From Mycteria americana (taxonomy: Eukaryota > Chordata > Aves > Ciconiiformes > Ciconiidae), in NCBI RefSeq assembly GCF_035582795.1, contig NC_134369.1, forward strand, positions 61,814,001 to 61,878,000: a stretch of DNA of 64,000 bases. The letters run 5' to 3'. Positions 1 through 13,783 of this stretch are shown one piece after another. The notes beneath the pieces are model-generated. The model saw nothing but the letters and a program-made list of their open reading frames with translations, made no database searches and was not told the DNA's origin. The translations under genes and the position numbers were made by a program. The first letter of the stretch is position 1. The number at the start of each line of letters is the position of its first letter.

Positions 1-560
1 CACTGTTGAATATAAATCCATTTGAAAATCAGCTCCTTTATTTACAGATGTGACACTGGTATGTTAACACTGAAATGCATAATCCATATGCTCTCATATT
101 TTTAAAGTGCTGGTAGCATTAGGAGTGTTCTTTGCTGAATGTATTAGCAGATCAACACCTTTAAAAGTCTACAAGCATGACCAGCTACAGAGAAAAGTTC
201 ACATTAGGTCATGTGAAAGTTTGTCTAGGCACTGATAACATTTGTCACAGAATGTTTCCCTGCTTGAATTCGGTTATTTTAATAGCATATTTTTAGTGTG
301 CTTTAGAAATTGCAGTATCCTATGACTAAAACATTCATTTTTAGATAAAAAACAGAAATACCTCACATACACTACCTGTTGGTTTTATTCATTGTATGCA
401 GTGATTTTTTTTTTCTCTCCCAAGTTGTATTAACTTTTAATCATTTTTATGTGACTTTGTTTAAAGCTAGTTTAAGACAATCAAGTCTAAGTAAAAGTTC
501 TCATTATTAGCTGAATTTGAAAGGAAAATGCCAGGTTGCTAATAGTCTCTTTGTTATTAG
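1..560 (+). other. TECPR2 intron, 3' part
   Basis: AT-rich sequence without a supportable coding exon. It ends in a splice acceptor: a T-rich stretch and the AG at 559-560, directly before the first recognisable TECPR2 exon. The 5' part of the intron and all upstream TECPR2 exons lie outside the window. Confidence 0.8.
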
Positions 561-709
561 GTGCTGTAAAGCTGATCAGCTTGACGTGTGGAAATCAGCA
601 TGTTTGGGCCTGTGACACCAGTGGTGGTATTTATTTCCGTGTAGGAACTCAACCTCTTAACCCAAGTTTGATGCTTCCTGCATGGATAATGATTGAGCCA
701 CCTATACAG
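561..709 (+). CDS. TECPR2: TECPR2 internal coding exon (first in window; C-terminal propeller blade)
   Basis: The exon enters with two bases that complete a codon begun upstream, then reads 49 codons and ends exactly on a codon (CAG) before a GTAAAA donor at 710. The product contains HVWACDTSGGIYFRVGTQ, the tectonin signature (x-V-W-x-x-D-x-x-G-x-I-Y-x-R-x-G). It continues through a Pro/Leu-rich stretch to WIMIEPPIQ. TECPR2 is a large cytosolic protein with N-terminal WD repeats and C-terminal tectonin repeats. From the literature, it binds LC3/GABARAP proteins, supports autophagosome formation and ER exit sites, and is mutated in human SPG49/HSAN9. Length and phase match the next exon at 13784. 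Identification rests on recognising the protein together with three further exons in order. Only the last 198 residues of a protein of about 1400 residues are present. Confidence 0.93.
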
Positions 710-872
710 GTAAAATGTTGATTACAATTCTTTGTAAGCCAGTGGTTTAGCTGTATGCATTTGAAAAAGAATAATTTTAACACTCATGAAAAACAATAGA
801 GCCAGATTTTAAAGGTGTAGCTTAAAACTTTGTCCCACATGTTTGAATTCTACAGGATTTCTCTCTAGCTCT

Positions 873-915
873 CAAAAAAACCCCCAAAAAACAACAACAA
901 CAAAAAAAACCCCCA
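873..915. repeat. A/C-rich simple repeat
   Basis: Runs of A and C including (CAA)n and two C5 blocks, inside the large TECPR2 intron. Ordinary low-complexity sequence. Confidence 0.8.
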
Positions 916-3900
916 GAGTCTGTATAAGGTACTCTGAATATGCTGCCTTATGACCGTAAGTCATCCCGAATTCATCTAATCATCACAAACAGCTTTAATT
1001 GTTTTTTTTTTTTTCCAAAAGTGGAAGGTTTTGTTTTCCTTTCTATCCTTAATGAAAGTTTACCCTTCTCATAACACAGCAGCTTGATAGACATGTAGTA
1101 GAATGCAGCCTTGAACCATATACTGAATACCTGCTGTATGCTAGCCTGGCTGGACTGGCAAACAGCACAAAGCAGGGGGTGTGGGAAGGCTCTGCTCAAG
1201 TGGCATGGTGCTGAAGTGCCTGCCTCCCTCTTCCTTTATCCTCACCCTTGTGAGTCTGGGATGCTTGCCAGGGTGCTGTGCACATGCAGTACAATTGCAG
1301 CTCTTCTCCCTTGTTCCGGGAATGGGCAAACTTTATATCCTTTCTACCTGCCAACTGGGAGGATCAGAGTGGAAAGAAGCCTCCTAAAGTACCCTGGGAG
1401 CATCTTTTCTGAATATAGAGAATGGACAAAATATGTTTCTCTAGTGTCTGGTTTCTTTTTTAATCTCTCCTTAACCTCAGTGCTTGTTTTTGTTGCTGCT
1501 CTAATACTTTGCAAGTTAAACTGTGAAATGGGTGTAACTTCTATGTCATGGGTTGGGACTGCTATAGTTGAGCTGACCTCTAACTACTGATTTCATTCTT
1601 TGCTCCTTGGCACGAAATCACTTGAACTGTCTGCTGATCTAGCATAGTAGCACTGGATGTATTTGCATATTTGATTTACATTTTATAATGTTACAGAATT
1701 TCTCCTAAAGATTTCGAAATGTGTGGTACTTTTGAAAGGACAGATTAAGAAATAAATGTCGATCTCTGGCAGTGGAGTTGCAATAGTTTGGTTTTTACAT
1801 CATTCGCTTTTGGTTCTGCTTATCTTAGCCAATTATTATCTGCTTCTGTGAATCTCAGGGTGTAGCAGCAAAGAAGGGGAGGGAAACTTCAGATTTGCAT
1901 CCCATCAGTTAGCACAGCACTGGTTAGACTTGTTCTTCTGTGCTGGCAATGTGGTCAGTCACACCTGGAGAAATGGCACCTTTGCAGAGTAGCAGAACAG
2001 ACTGATAAATAAGTACCAATATCACTTCCAACAAGGGCTAGATTACACTGCTTATTCTTTGTGTGCAGCAAGTGAATCTTTCTCATGTAATCTATGAGAG
2101 AGAAATTTTTTCTGCTAACAGGGGGTAGGGCAGCAGGAAGAGGAGACTGAGGATATCAGTGGTGATGTCTTCCGTAAGGGTAGTATACTTAAAAAGGGGG
2201 AAAACACATTCCAGGATGTGTTCCACTTACGCGGAGTTTGCCAAGAGACAGAAAATTAAACTTGTGTAGTATCTTCTTACCAAAGATTTGTCTATTCAGG
2301 AAAATAGCCTGAAAAGCTGTTTCTCTACACTGATACTATTTTGTCTGTACTAAGTGCATTCTCTACTCCTCCATTAAAGTAGATTAAACTACTCGATACA
2401 AAGGTTTTTACAAGAAATTTGGATTTGCTGTGGCTCATTATTTAGCAGTGACTTCCTTGTGTAGAAGGTCTTTAATGAGACAAGGTTGAAAATCAAATTA
2501 TTTCCTATTTACTTATCAAGCAAGCTGGATGCTGTTGCCTTCCAAAATGATAACCTTCTGATACCTAGAGCAGTGTCATTCTCTTTCCTGTTATCTTGCC
2601 AACACCTGACACTGCAAATTTAATGAGTCAATATGAAAGGGCAAAAATTCAAACATTGCTTGCAGAGAAGATGAAAACTTGTGGGTTACATGCTCGTTTC
2701 GAGACAATTCCGGCATGTTAAAACAAGTCATTAAAGTACTGAAAGAGCAGCCAATTCATGCTTTTACAAAGGCTTAATGCAAAATAAGAAAATATGTGAA
2801 CTTTAAAATGATTTCCAAATGCTAGCTTAGTGTTTGGGTAACAAATATAACATGATGGCTGAAAAGTGGACTATTCAGTGAACAATATTTGCTTACTAGC
2901 AGCACCTTACTGTTATCTGTCCCTTAATTGACTTTGACACAGTTCATGCTGCATCACTTTATCTTCAGAACAACAGAAATATTGTAAGAAGTACTTGTGA
3001 ACGATTCAGTCATTTTCTGTTTGAAGAAGGAAATCAAAATTGCCTTTCACTTGCTTTAAGTACAGGAGCATTCTCAAATAATGTAATTTAAAACCAACTA
3101 TGGATATTTCATTCCCTAGTAAATGTCAGAGCCAATATGACTTGCCATATCCCAGATCTCATGACTCATGAGCAGCTCGTGAGCAGCTACAGACTCTGCT
3201 TTTATGGTGTCACTTCTCATTAAAGGAGTGCTGCAATTGCACAGCATCCATCTTTGCACAACTTCACAAAGGTATTCAGAGACAATAGTTTTGATGAGAT
3301 TTTACTCATGCTAAAATCAGTGAATGTAACTTAAGTTCAGTCGTTGCTCTGTGATGCTGTGGTTTTTTTTAATCTAGACTAAAACCATTGTCATTTGTTA
3401 CTCTTCCCTTTGTAACTCCCTACTGCAGTATCTCTTGAGATGAAAAATAACATTTTATGTTTTCTGCCTTCCCTCTTCTTCTTTATTTTATCCAACATTT
3501 CAGAAGTGGTTGATAACATCATTACAGTATCTTGAGCAGTAGTAGTTTATATGTAGATGTTTTCTGTGCTTCATCCATTCTGTTCTGCAGTCTCAGAAGT
3601 CAAAATTATGTAGTTAAGCAGTTTTTTGGAAGCTGCTCTAAGGACATTGACAAAGCTGATCAAAATTCTTTGATGAAATGATTTTAGTCCAGGAAATAGA
3701 AAATGTTTTTCGTTCTGTTGTTAACATACAGGCTAAAACTATTATCTGCTGTAGCGTGCCTCAATATACATTAAATTTAATTTAAAAAAATTAGCAAGAA
3801 ATAGAAATACTATTTATGTAGATACTATAGAGTATGTTTCTATATGTGTATGCATGTATATTTATAAAGATTTAATGCTCTTCAGATTTCTGGCCTAAAG

Positions 3901-4349
3901 AAATAATAATTTAAAATCAAATATAAAATTAATATAGTCAATAAGACTAATTTGGGTGATTGTGGAGTAGAAGTGGATCAAAAGTTAAAAAAAATCAAAT
4001 TGCTTTAAAAGGTCCCCAGAAGGTGAACGCCTGTTTGAAAATAATTTTTTCAACATTTCAGCTTTGATTTTTGGTACCTTCTGAAAAAGATGCAGAGACA
4101 AAATCTGATCTTGAGAAATGCTCACTTTCTACAAGTACTACTTAACATAAAAACTGGCCTTAAGAACCACCTTCTCCGATTTACATTAAAGGATCTATCA
4201 GATAAGCAGAACTTTATTTAAGAGGATTAAAGGAAACAAAGATCAGGACAAGTATTTGTAATGAGTGACCAATCATCTATTGCTTGTAAACCATCAGTCT
4301 TACTCTAAAAATAGATTTAACATTTTATTAATTGCCATTTACTTAATTA

Positions 4350-4527
4350 GAATCATAGAATCATTTAGGTGGGAAAAGACCTTTAAGGTCATCAAGTCCA
4401 ACCGTAAACCTAACACTGTCAAGTCCACGCTACACCATGTCCCTAAGCACCACATCTGCATGTCTTTTGAATACCTCCAGGGTACTCAAACTGAACCACT
4501 TCCCTGGGCAGCCCGTTCCAAATTGAA
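4350..4527 (-). mobile_element. CR1 non-LTR retrotransposon, 3'-end fragment
   Basis: On the + strand it begins with AATCATAGAATCAT, the reverse complement of the characteristic CR1 3' terminus (tandem ATTCTATG-type octamers). It continues with the well-known avian CR1 tail read backwards: GACCTTTAAGGTCATC, then the AAGTCCAACC block, and near the far end CTTCCCTGGGCAGCCCGTTCC. The element is therefore on the - strand and severely 5'-truncated to about 180 bp, as is usual for CR1. It encodes nothing. It sits antisense to TECPR2 in the large intron. This is one of the two main clues that the DNA is avian. The 5' boundary is approximate. Confidence 0.93.
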
Positions 4528-7500
4528 AAAGCAATTTTATTAAATCGAGAGGTTTATTTAAATATCTGCATGGCTTGTCCGAACTGTGGAGTAAAGGGGG
4601 TTTATTTAAGGAGATGTTTACTATTTGGCTACTGTATAAAGCTTTCATTGATCCTTTGTAGTTCCTAGGCTCTCAGCAGAAGAGTATCACTTAACTTAGT
4701 TTGCTATAAAATGGTCTCTTGCAGTATGTGCATTTCAAGTTAGAGAAACTTTTGATTTACTACTCTTCCCATAAACACCCTAGTAATTGTCTGTTTATAC
4801 TTTAAGCTTGATATTGTAGGTAAGAGAAGATAGTCAAAATTCTTATGATCTAGGAGGAGCTTTTTTTCCCTCACACACCCACAAAAAATTAAGGCTGTTC
4901 ACACTTTCACTGTCATTCAAAAATTGTTAAAACTACGAAGCAAATAGTAGTTAAAAATAACATTTGAAATTTAGGAAATTTCTCTGTAATTCTGCAAAAT
5001 CAATACACACTAGATTTGATTTCAATACCTTCCTTTCTCTTAATCTACATTCAGTTTAAGGAGGTTGGTTGTGCCTTATGGATGAGTGGTGACTTGTTAG
5101 AAATAGTTGTCATGATTTTTGTTTCCTTTCCTCTCTTTATTTAAAGTTCTGCTTACCTTACAGAACACTTAATGCAAATGTGGAGACTTTCTTCCTCTGC
5201 CATCTGCCTTACCTTTGCATTTTTCAGTAAGGTTTCTATTAAGGCCAGTTTTGTGTTAAGTGGTACTTACAGGAGGAAGCGGTGAGCACTCCTCAAGATC
5301 AGATTTTGCCATTGCATCTTTTTTGGTAGGAGCCAGAATCAAAGCTGAAATGTAGGCAGGGTTTATTTGAAATTATCTTCAAGGATGGGATATTTGGAGG
5401 GGGAGGGATTTTTCTGTTGAAAATGCTTCATAACTTTTACTTCAGAATCATCCATGATACTTTTGAAAGTACTTGCTGTGGAAAACTCTGTTGTTTCTAA
5501 CGCATAATCCACATCACTGTTCTTTTCAAGTCTGATTCTTTTCACTAGCACAGACTAGCTTGCATTACCTAGCTGTTGCTCAGATATCTTTCTGAGTTGC
5601 TATGAGTTCTACTTTGGAGTACTAACACAAGATGCAGAGGAAGTATCTTTCATTAGAGCAATTCTGCTTGGGTTGGAGAGGTAATACCCTGATTAAACCT
5701 TCTGGTTATCTATACACCAGACTAGCTAGTCTATTGTTCCATGTATCTTTACACATATGAGGCCTCCTGAAGACATTAATAGGGAGAGGATTTTCCTGGA
5801 GGACTGCACTTTTCCAGATGATGTAGAGAAAAACTGTTTGGCAGTAGTCGGAGTAGCTGTATCGAGGTGGGTTGCAAATAAGTATAGGAGATCAAAGCTC
5901 CTGCTGCAGTGTGTTTTGTTTAGCTGATTTAGAATGCCATAATGTTTAAGTTCAAATGTGTACTATTGTTCACAGGCATACCTTTCTTAAGAAATCATAA
6001 GTTACATAAAAGATGCTTTAGATACTGGAAAAATGCAATTCCAGCATTTTTACTAAAGTTGCCCCACACTGATTCCATTGCTCAGTTCAGTGCTTATTAT
6101 CTTCCTTTTTGTTGCTAGTTAAGAAAACTGCTGTCACTGTATTTCACTGTATTTTTCTGCTTTGGAGTTTTAGCCTGCTGATATTTGTTCTAAGATGTTC
6201 TTTGAACATGCTATCACCATGTTCAGAAAAGCGTGCATGTAGCCTGTCACGTTAGATAGCAATTATTATCAGCACCAGAAGCTTCAGATCACAAAAAGTG
6301 CACAAAATGGGATACACCCAGAAAACTGAGTAGGTGATCCTTCCGTATCCTTTTGAACTATGATCTCAAGGTGGTATATTGCTTTTCAACAAGACTAGCT
6401 TACACTGAAAACAAAAATTGTGAGAAGGAGAACCTTCCGTTTTCATACTTTCACTTGTTCAGTACTAGAAACATCCTCACATCTGCACTCTTCCAGTGTG
6501 CCCATATTTTGGTTAGCTAACACAGAATTATATATTTAATTATTTTTCAGAGAAATTAAGACACATATTTAACATTCAGTTGGGTAAATAAAGTAACTAC
6601 AATTATCATTGTTGAGTTTTGAGAGTTTTTCAGAATTATTCTATTTAAAAATAAAAACGTAATGGTGTAAAAATTCATGGGAAAAGGAATCGTGTCTTGA
6701 TTTAGCAAGCAGCATCTGCCTTGGTTTCAGTGGAACTGTTCATGTGCTTGCAGGTAGTGATAGCCTGAGGTATTTAATAAATAGGAGTCCTTGGAAAGTG
6801 ATTTTGAGAGACAGTCATAAAAAATGACTTGTGCTAGTATAAACTAAGAGTTTGGGGGATTTTTTGTTTTGTTTCATTTTCATTAAAGCTACATCTGCAT
6901 TTTCTGAATTCTCGTTAGAGCAGGTTTTATTGTTGTTTTTTCATGTGACTGAACTTCAGCTTGCTTGATTTTAAAAGCTGTGAGGGGCTGGATCCAGCTG
7001 ACAGGTTTGTAATCGGGGGCTTAGCTTTTGTGAAGTAAATTGGGGCAGCAAAGGTGGGTGCTAAGCTCAGAGTGTGTGGTCAGTGAAGAGAACTTCAGTC
7101 AGCCAACAAGTCCGCCTGGAGTAAGGAGACACCCTGGGGTAACTGGTGGGCACATCAGACCCTTTGACTTTGAATTGGGAGCTTGGAGGCCCCTCCCCAC
7201 GGTGTATTACTGTCCCCCTATTTTATGATGATGTTGTAAGCAGACGAGGTGCTGACAACCTCTCTTTGCAGACCCCTCTAGCGATCAGTTGCCTTCCCAG
7301 GGAGCTGGAGGGCTCGGCTGTAGTGTATCTCCTGCTCGGATGGCCCTTCCTACAGAACTGCCAAATAGTCTGGTCTGTAGGAAGACACTGTCTACTGAAC
7401 CCAAGACTAATGAAGCTAAGCAGTAAGCAAGGCAGAGGAGGTTGGACTATATAGTCTAGTAAATGGATCATCTGTCTGGGGGGTAGTGACTTCATTTCTG

Positions 7501-10500
7501 ATTCCTGACCCCTGGAGTACTGTTGTTTTTATGCAGTAGTGTAACACATTGCATAACCTTGTATTCAGGGGCCATGCTTTACCTGTGACAGTACTTAGTC
7601 CAGAGCTTTAGCGCTGGATGAGTACTACTAGATGAGTAGTAATTGTTGTATCCTGAATGCATTTCCAGTTTCCTGTGGCTTACAGGACGTATTTTGCATC
7701 CTGACAGATTGTAACTTTTCAGAACTGGTCAACATTTGTTGATTTTTTTTAATTTTTTTTTTTAAACCTCCCTGAGTTTGTGGGGCTTTCTTTTACAGGT
7801 GCTTTGTTCCCCCCCGTTATGTAAATGAATTGTAACACATAAAGGTTACATGCTTTTGTTCATAAAGCAGTGCTGTAATGAAATGGGAATTTCTGATACT
7901 GTCAAAGGTGTGTGGTGTTTTCATCACAAACATGTTAAATAACATGGACAAACATTTAAAAGCAAAATGGCAGAAAAAGAAACAGTTTAATAACTGTTTA
8001 AAATTGTCAGAGCAAAGCAGAGCTGAGGCTGAACTTAAAAATGTATGGGTGTTCTTACCTTACAAAAATGCTTTACTTTCCTTGGTAAGGTATTTAAGTT
8101 TCAAAAACTATAGAGGTGCACTTTACTGGCATAGCCTGCGTGAGAGGGTGTTTTACTGATGCTCATTAAAGGTGTGTTTTTAAAAAAAAAAAAAAAGGAA
8201 AAAAACCCGCCTTGGTTACTCAGAGCTTATACAAGGTTTTTATTACCTCGTACTAAATTATGTTCTGTTTCATGGGAAGTTGTTGCATGTAGTGTTTACT
8301 TAACATATATTTCTGTAAAAACTTAGTTGTTCTTGTCCTAATAGTTAAGTTTTTCAGTATGTTGTTAAAAATACCTGTAGTGGTAATTACAGACAGCTTA
8401 TCTCCTACACTATAGTTTATAATCTTAGGTATAAGACAGTGTGACCAGAAGACGGTTGGGCAAACCTGAGTAGGTCTGTAGTTTGTATGGTCTTTAAAGT
8501 AATTGCATTAAATTTTTAATTTCTTTTTTTTTTAATTGCTTGTAAGGAACAGTTGTACTAAATACTTTGAATGTATTTTATGGTTCTGTTGAGCTTTATC
8601 ATGTTGAATGGTTGCACTGGTTTGCTATGACCTTTTCTAGGATTTGATGCCACATGTTGTCTTTCCCATGTTCCTGCGAGAAAAACCCTTGGAATAAAAA
8701 ATTCCGAGTTGACGCAGGAGAGGTCAAGGAATTGACTCCTTGGCTTTGCCTTTTCTTCCTGATTGTGCTAGCCGTAGACTGGAGATAACCAGCTAAGGCC
8801 TTCGTCTGTTTATTCACTAAAGGCACAAAGTGGGGGAAAGGGTCATGTTGTTGTTCTAAGGCTTCTGAGGAAAATAGTGCCCCAGTTTTTCAGTCAATAA
8901 ATAATAATCTTTCTCTGACAATTCAATGGCAGCATTACTGAAGAACATGTGGCTTCTAGGAAGACTAAATATAGATTCATCTTTCCTGCTTGTATATTGC
9001 CTTCAACTTCTCTGCAGAGAAAAAAGGGGCACTTAATTTAGCAAGATGTTCTCTTCAAAAGTCTGAATACAAAACATTCTGGTCAATACTGCTCTTATGT
9101 TGCTCGTGCTTTCTTGGTATCTCTAATGCTGAAAGTGCTTTACAACCTTCATTCAAGTGGAGCTCAGAAAATAATATGCAAATAGTTAGGCCTATGTTAG
9201 GGGAGGGTCTCTCTAAGTTGCATTCGTTGTTTGTTATACTAGTTAATAGGGTCTGGATGTCTGTTAGCCATGAAAATAGTCAGATTAGTCTGGCATACAG
9301 GTAATGCTCAACAGTGTGAGAGGTATCTCTGATCTGACCTTCTTACAGCCTGGCCTGGACCAGCTGATGGTGCTTCTGATTTGTCTTTTGAAGGTGAGGA
9401 GAACGTTTGTGCTGCTTGTAGCTACCAACCTGTTATAAAAAAGCATTGGGCTTGGACAGACTGAGAATGTTATGTTTAGTCTTCCTTGTCCTAGATATTT
9501 GCGGCAGAACAGAGATAGCAGAGGTCTGCTGCTATGTGGACTCTGTGCTCCTGAAAAGTGACGTGGGAAATGTTCTGATGCCTTTTTTGTGTGCGTGTGT
9601 GTGTTTGTCCTTTCCTCCTTGACAAGGAAGTTGAACCACTGTGTTTTGGGTTCAGCCATGACTGAAGTAGTTACAGTAAGACAAAACTTTTGACTAGTAG
9701 GTTGGGGGGGGTGGGGAACCGCATTAGTTTTTACTTTGGATTTTGTTTGACACTATTGTTTAAAAGAAGTTCTTACACTGAAGCTTATTTCTCTGTGGTT
9801 TGCAGAAAGAAAGGAAAGGACTTGCACAGAATTGTAAAGCTGTTAAATATGTTTACCACAGACACTATTTCTTGATATCATTTAACAATTTGTCGGTTAA
9901 GTACTTCCTCCAAGTTTACTTCATTTTATCAGCACTGTTTTCTCATCAGACACATGGGTGCTAGCAAACTGTTTTTCATTGTTTTTATTTGTAGTAGATA
10001 ATAAAGGTATTCATAGTTCTTAGTATGTAGTTTTAAATGTTGAAAATGTGTTGCAATCCATGGTTGTAGTGGGAAATCCTCAAAAGACAGAGAGCAACTG
10101 GGGTTTATGTAGCTGAGATACAAGACCAGAGGGCAGGAGGATCTGCATTCTGTTCTTGGCTAAAACAGCCAGTGTCCTGAGATTTTTTGCATTTAGAAAT
10201 TTTTGGCACCACAAGTAAAAGGAAAACAATGTTCCACCATTTTTTATCAGATAACACGGAATCCATTAATGCTCCACAACAAGTCGGTCTCTCACAGTGG
10301 TGAGTATTGTGGATAAACCTATAAACAGAGTTTGCTGTGTCAGCGTCTGAGGAGGAAGGCTGTGAGACTGGTGAGAGACTCTTTAAAATTCCAAACTCTT
10401 CAGTGAATTACAAATACGACTTATTTCACAGTCAAGGTATATAAGTCTCATGAATGCTATTGGAAGTTAAACCAGCTGAGAAAAGGCTATGCTGAAATAA

Positions 10501-10826
10501 TTTATTAATTTTCGTGGTTATCAGCCTTGGAAATGTTATCAGCAGATTTATAAATTTGCACAGATATCTCTCTTTACTGCTATGAGAGAACTCTATTTAA
10601 TCTTCAACTGCAGCTGTAGAGATTGGTTTCTTGTTATATAGATTATAAAATACTTAAAGTGTGCTTATGGTAATTAAAGCTTAGTAAAAATGAGGGATAT
10701 CTGAGATGTCAGTATGATTGTTCCAAAAAATGGTACATTATGTCAAGAAAATTTTAAATTAATTTTATCCACCCTACTGTGGTAGCCATGAGAACACCTT
10801 TTTGTTGTAGATGGCTGCTTTCTGGG

Positions 10827-10899
10827 TAAAAAAAAAAACAAAACAAAAAACAAAACAAAACAAAACAAAAAAACAACCAAAAAACAAAACCCAAAAACC
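10827..10899. repeat. (CAAAA)n-type A/C-rich tract
   Basis: About 70 bases made almost only of A with single C interruptions. It may be the poly(A) end of an old retroposed sequence, but I recognise no body of an element beside it. Confidence 0.8.
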
Positions 10900-11740
10900 A
10901 CCCAGAGGTAAAACCAGAGGTCAAATCTCTGCAACAGGCTCTAAGAATTGCTTGTACTTGTTTCCCAACGTCTTGTCAATGCTTTATGCCAAAAGCTGCT
11001 GTATATAATCTTATCACTAGTTGTCCTGTCAGTTGTGTCCTTTACTGTCTGTTTCACAGCAGAAAGCAGCAGTGGGGGTGTTCTGTTAAGAGCATTGGAT
11101 GCTGCCGTCAGTGTATTGCCTGGATCCTTTATTACGAGAGTGAGTAGGAGGATTGTTTTATTGATGTGAGTTTATCAGAAAGAGCTAAGTAGCCTGAAAA
11201 AGGAAGAGAAACCAAAACTGACATACCCAGAGAGGTAGGGAAACTTGAGGAGGAAACAGGAGCTCACTTAGAAAAACAAAGAATGAGAAGAATTTTTGGC
11301 CAAGCTTGTAGAGATGTTACTTTGAACTTGATAATTTCCATTTGTTTCTTAGATACATTGGTGCTGCAGAGTAGGGTAGAGTTAGTTGCTTTGATTATAC
11401 TTGAACCTTGCAGTGATATTGGAAGCAATCTAGCTGAGCATCATGCAGCTCCTTGCATGCTACCCCTTTAGGGTGTTTTGTCTGCTTTTCTTAGCTTCTG
11501 CTACCTATAAATCTGTAGTGATGCACAGGCTTAGGTAGTAGGTGTAAGCACTCAGTAAGTCTTTCTAGGTAGAAATAGTTCTCCAGTTCTTTCTCAGGGA
11601 ATTCTTTTCTAGACAAATGACAGAGGAAGAGAGGAATGGGATCCTGACATGGAAGAGTGGAGAGCAAGGTGCACAAATCCCAGCAGTTCAGAAACAAGGG
11701 TCACACTAAGCTGTTTGGCACAGTTTCTGAAGGACTGTAG

Positions 11741-11784
11741 TTGGAACATGTAGTGGAACATGTAGTTGGAACATGTAGTGGAAG
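11741..11784. repeat. Short tandem repeat, unit 12-13 bp, about 3.5 copies
   Basis: Consecutive copies of TTGGAACATGTAG (11741-11753), TGGAACATGTAG (11754-11765) and TTGGAACATGTAG (11766-11778), then a partial TGGAAG. The copies are almost identical, so the array is young. Intronic. Confidence 0.9.
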
Positions 11785-12230
11785 ACTGGCAATTCATGGT
11801 GTGAAGGAGATGGGGGAAGACTAGCAGAAACTCCTAAATCTGAGGAAGAGGTGACTGTGACAGAAGAACATTGTGGAGAGAAGGAGATAAGTGGATTTTT
11901 AAAAAAAAGAAAGAAAAAAGGCAAAGATCTCCCGTTATGTGCAGTAATTCAGTCTGCACAAGCTATTAATTGCACAGCTCCCTTACTTGAAAACATGGGA
12001 CTACAAGAGTGGAAATATGGAGAGGGATGTGATGCAGCTGGAAGCAGCACCATAGTGAGGCACACCCATGACAGTGGTGTGGGGAGGTGAACAGCGTAAA
12101 GTAGGAAGGAGTCAGAGCCAGAGCAGCCGTAGAAAGAAGCAAATAAAAATGGAGGGGAGAAACAGGAACAGGGCCAGGAGTGAGGATAACTTCTAGTGAA
12201 GAGGCAGCAAGATCAGAGGAGAGAGTTGTA

Positions 12231-12351
12231 TGGGGTTTTGGGGTGTCTTGTTTTTGTTGTGGTTTAGGGGTTTTTTTGGTTGGTTGGTTTTGGATTTGGT
12301 TTTGTTGGGGGGCTTTTTGGTTCTTTGGGTTGTGGGTTTTGGGGTTTTTTT
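12231..12351. repeat. G/T-rich low-complexity tract
   Basis: About 120 bases almost entirely of T and G, with GGTT-type runs and several G4-G6 and T5-T7 blocks. On the transcribed strand of TECPR2 this would be a G/U-rich intronic stretch. No gene function is proposed. Confidence 0.8.
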
Positions 12352-13783
12352 GCGATACAGTAGTTTAGTTTATTTGTAATATGGCAGAATACCAATTAGA
12401 AAGTAGCTAGGCAGTTATATATTCTATGTAGTCAATGGTCTTCAAGACAATTATTGTCTTACTGTAAGTGTTCAAACTGCAGCCATTGTGAATTTACTCC
12501 TCAAGCTTCCAACGGAGGCCAAGTACCTAATGAGAGCACAAACACGAGAAGATAGTCTGTCAAAGGCCTTGCAGCCGGACTAGACAGGATTGATTTGGTG
12601 ATGCAAGTTGAACTTGGTTATAGCTGCGTCAGACACATGTTAGCACCAGAATTTTAAAAGCAAAAACAAAGCAGGTAACTATTACGTACACAGAAGGGCC
12701 ATGTGGGACTTATGCAGGGCCGTTGTGTGCTTATATGCACATGCAGATTATGCTTCTGTATTCCTAGTCTTATACATGTAAAGAGCTGCTTGCTCTTGTA
12801 TTTATTGTACTGGAAATTCAGCTTAGGCCTATGAGGCTAAAGCAAGAAACGCAGTGCTTCTTTGTGAGGTGATGACGTATTTCAGGGCATCTTACTGTCT
12901 TCTTCAGTGCCTTTATTAGGCTGATGTGGAGAAAAACTTTTTTTCTTGTTCTTATCTGCGTTTTATTTAAAGTCCACATTTTGCAGGATATTTGCATTCA
13001 CTAAACCTGTTGGCTGATATATTTTGCTACAAAATCACCATCTTCTGACGTCCGTAAAATGTTGTGGTCAGTAACACTGATTTTGAACAGTAGTTAAGGC
13101 AAATCTCCATAGAAGCAGATAGAGTAAGGACTTGCCTGGGAGCAGAATGGGAAGTGTGTTTCGCTTGGGTTTGCCAACAGATAGTGTTGTGAATACTCTT
13201 CTGCAGCTGTGGCTGCTCCTGCACTGCAGTGGTCTGCAATGAGTTCCACGGCTATATTCCTGTGGAATGGCGTACAGGGAAGAAGGCAGATCACCATTTT
13301 GTTGCAAAGAGGAGACATTCAGACTGTAAAAATGTACTGCTTGTATATGTTTAGAAATAAAGTGCAGATTTAGTTATGTTGGGAAAACTTTCAGGAAGGC
13401 AAGAGGAAAATACTGCTCTTTGTGCATTTCAGTGGAAGAGTTCCCTCTTCAACTTGCAATTGAAAGTGTACCTGATTGGAATAACAGTGGTTAAGCAAAT
13501 ACTAATATTATTAGACTTGGATGCTGAACATTAAATATGAATATCTCTATCAGTAACTTTGGGTGATATTCATTCATGTTCCTTTTCCATTTAAGAAGGG
13601 ATTGACTTTTTTAAAAATTGGTGATTTTGTACAATGACAAATAAAATGTCAGTTAAATTTCTTCGTGTCTTTAGTATCTGTTAAATATTTTACTACTCTT
13701 GTGTACTTCTGTGAAGAACAAGTGATACAATAGTACAAAGGTACAGTAGTACAAAGTTTAAATACTGTGCTTAATTTTTATAG

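Larger units (their letters stand above)
710..13783 (+). other. TECPR2 large intron (13.1 kb)
   Basis: It runs from the GT donor at 710-711 to the AG at 13782-13783. The flanking exons meet in phase 0, so no missing coding exon is required. The content is AT-rich with many homopolymer runs. I can name a CR1 tail (about 4350-4527), A/C-rich tracts at 873-915 and 10827-10899, a G/T-rich tract at 12231-12351 and a small tandem repeat at 11741-11784. A moderately GC-richer patch lies at about 7040-7450, where I see no gene. Open frames here, including one of 159 codons at 1111-1590, have no recognisable domain, and I treat them as chance. Confidence 0.85.

Noticed and set aside
1111..1590. 159-codon frame inside the TECPR2 large intron
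   Set aside because: The flanking TECPR2 exons join in phase without it, no splice sites fit it, and no domain is visible.
5363..5551. 62-codon minus-strand frame with a protein-like composition
   Set aside because: A/T-rich intronic DNA gives Lys/Glu/Ser-rich frames by chance; no promoter or splice support.
7421..7465. Possible CR1-like end (GGTTGGACTATATAGTCTAG)
   Set aside because: Resembles the CR1 phrase preceding its 3' tail, but too short and without the flanking blocks seen at 4350-4527.
10827..10899. Retroposon tail
   Set aside because: A-rich tract only; no body of an element or target duplication found beside it.
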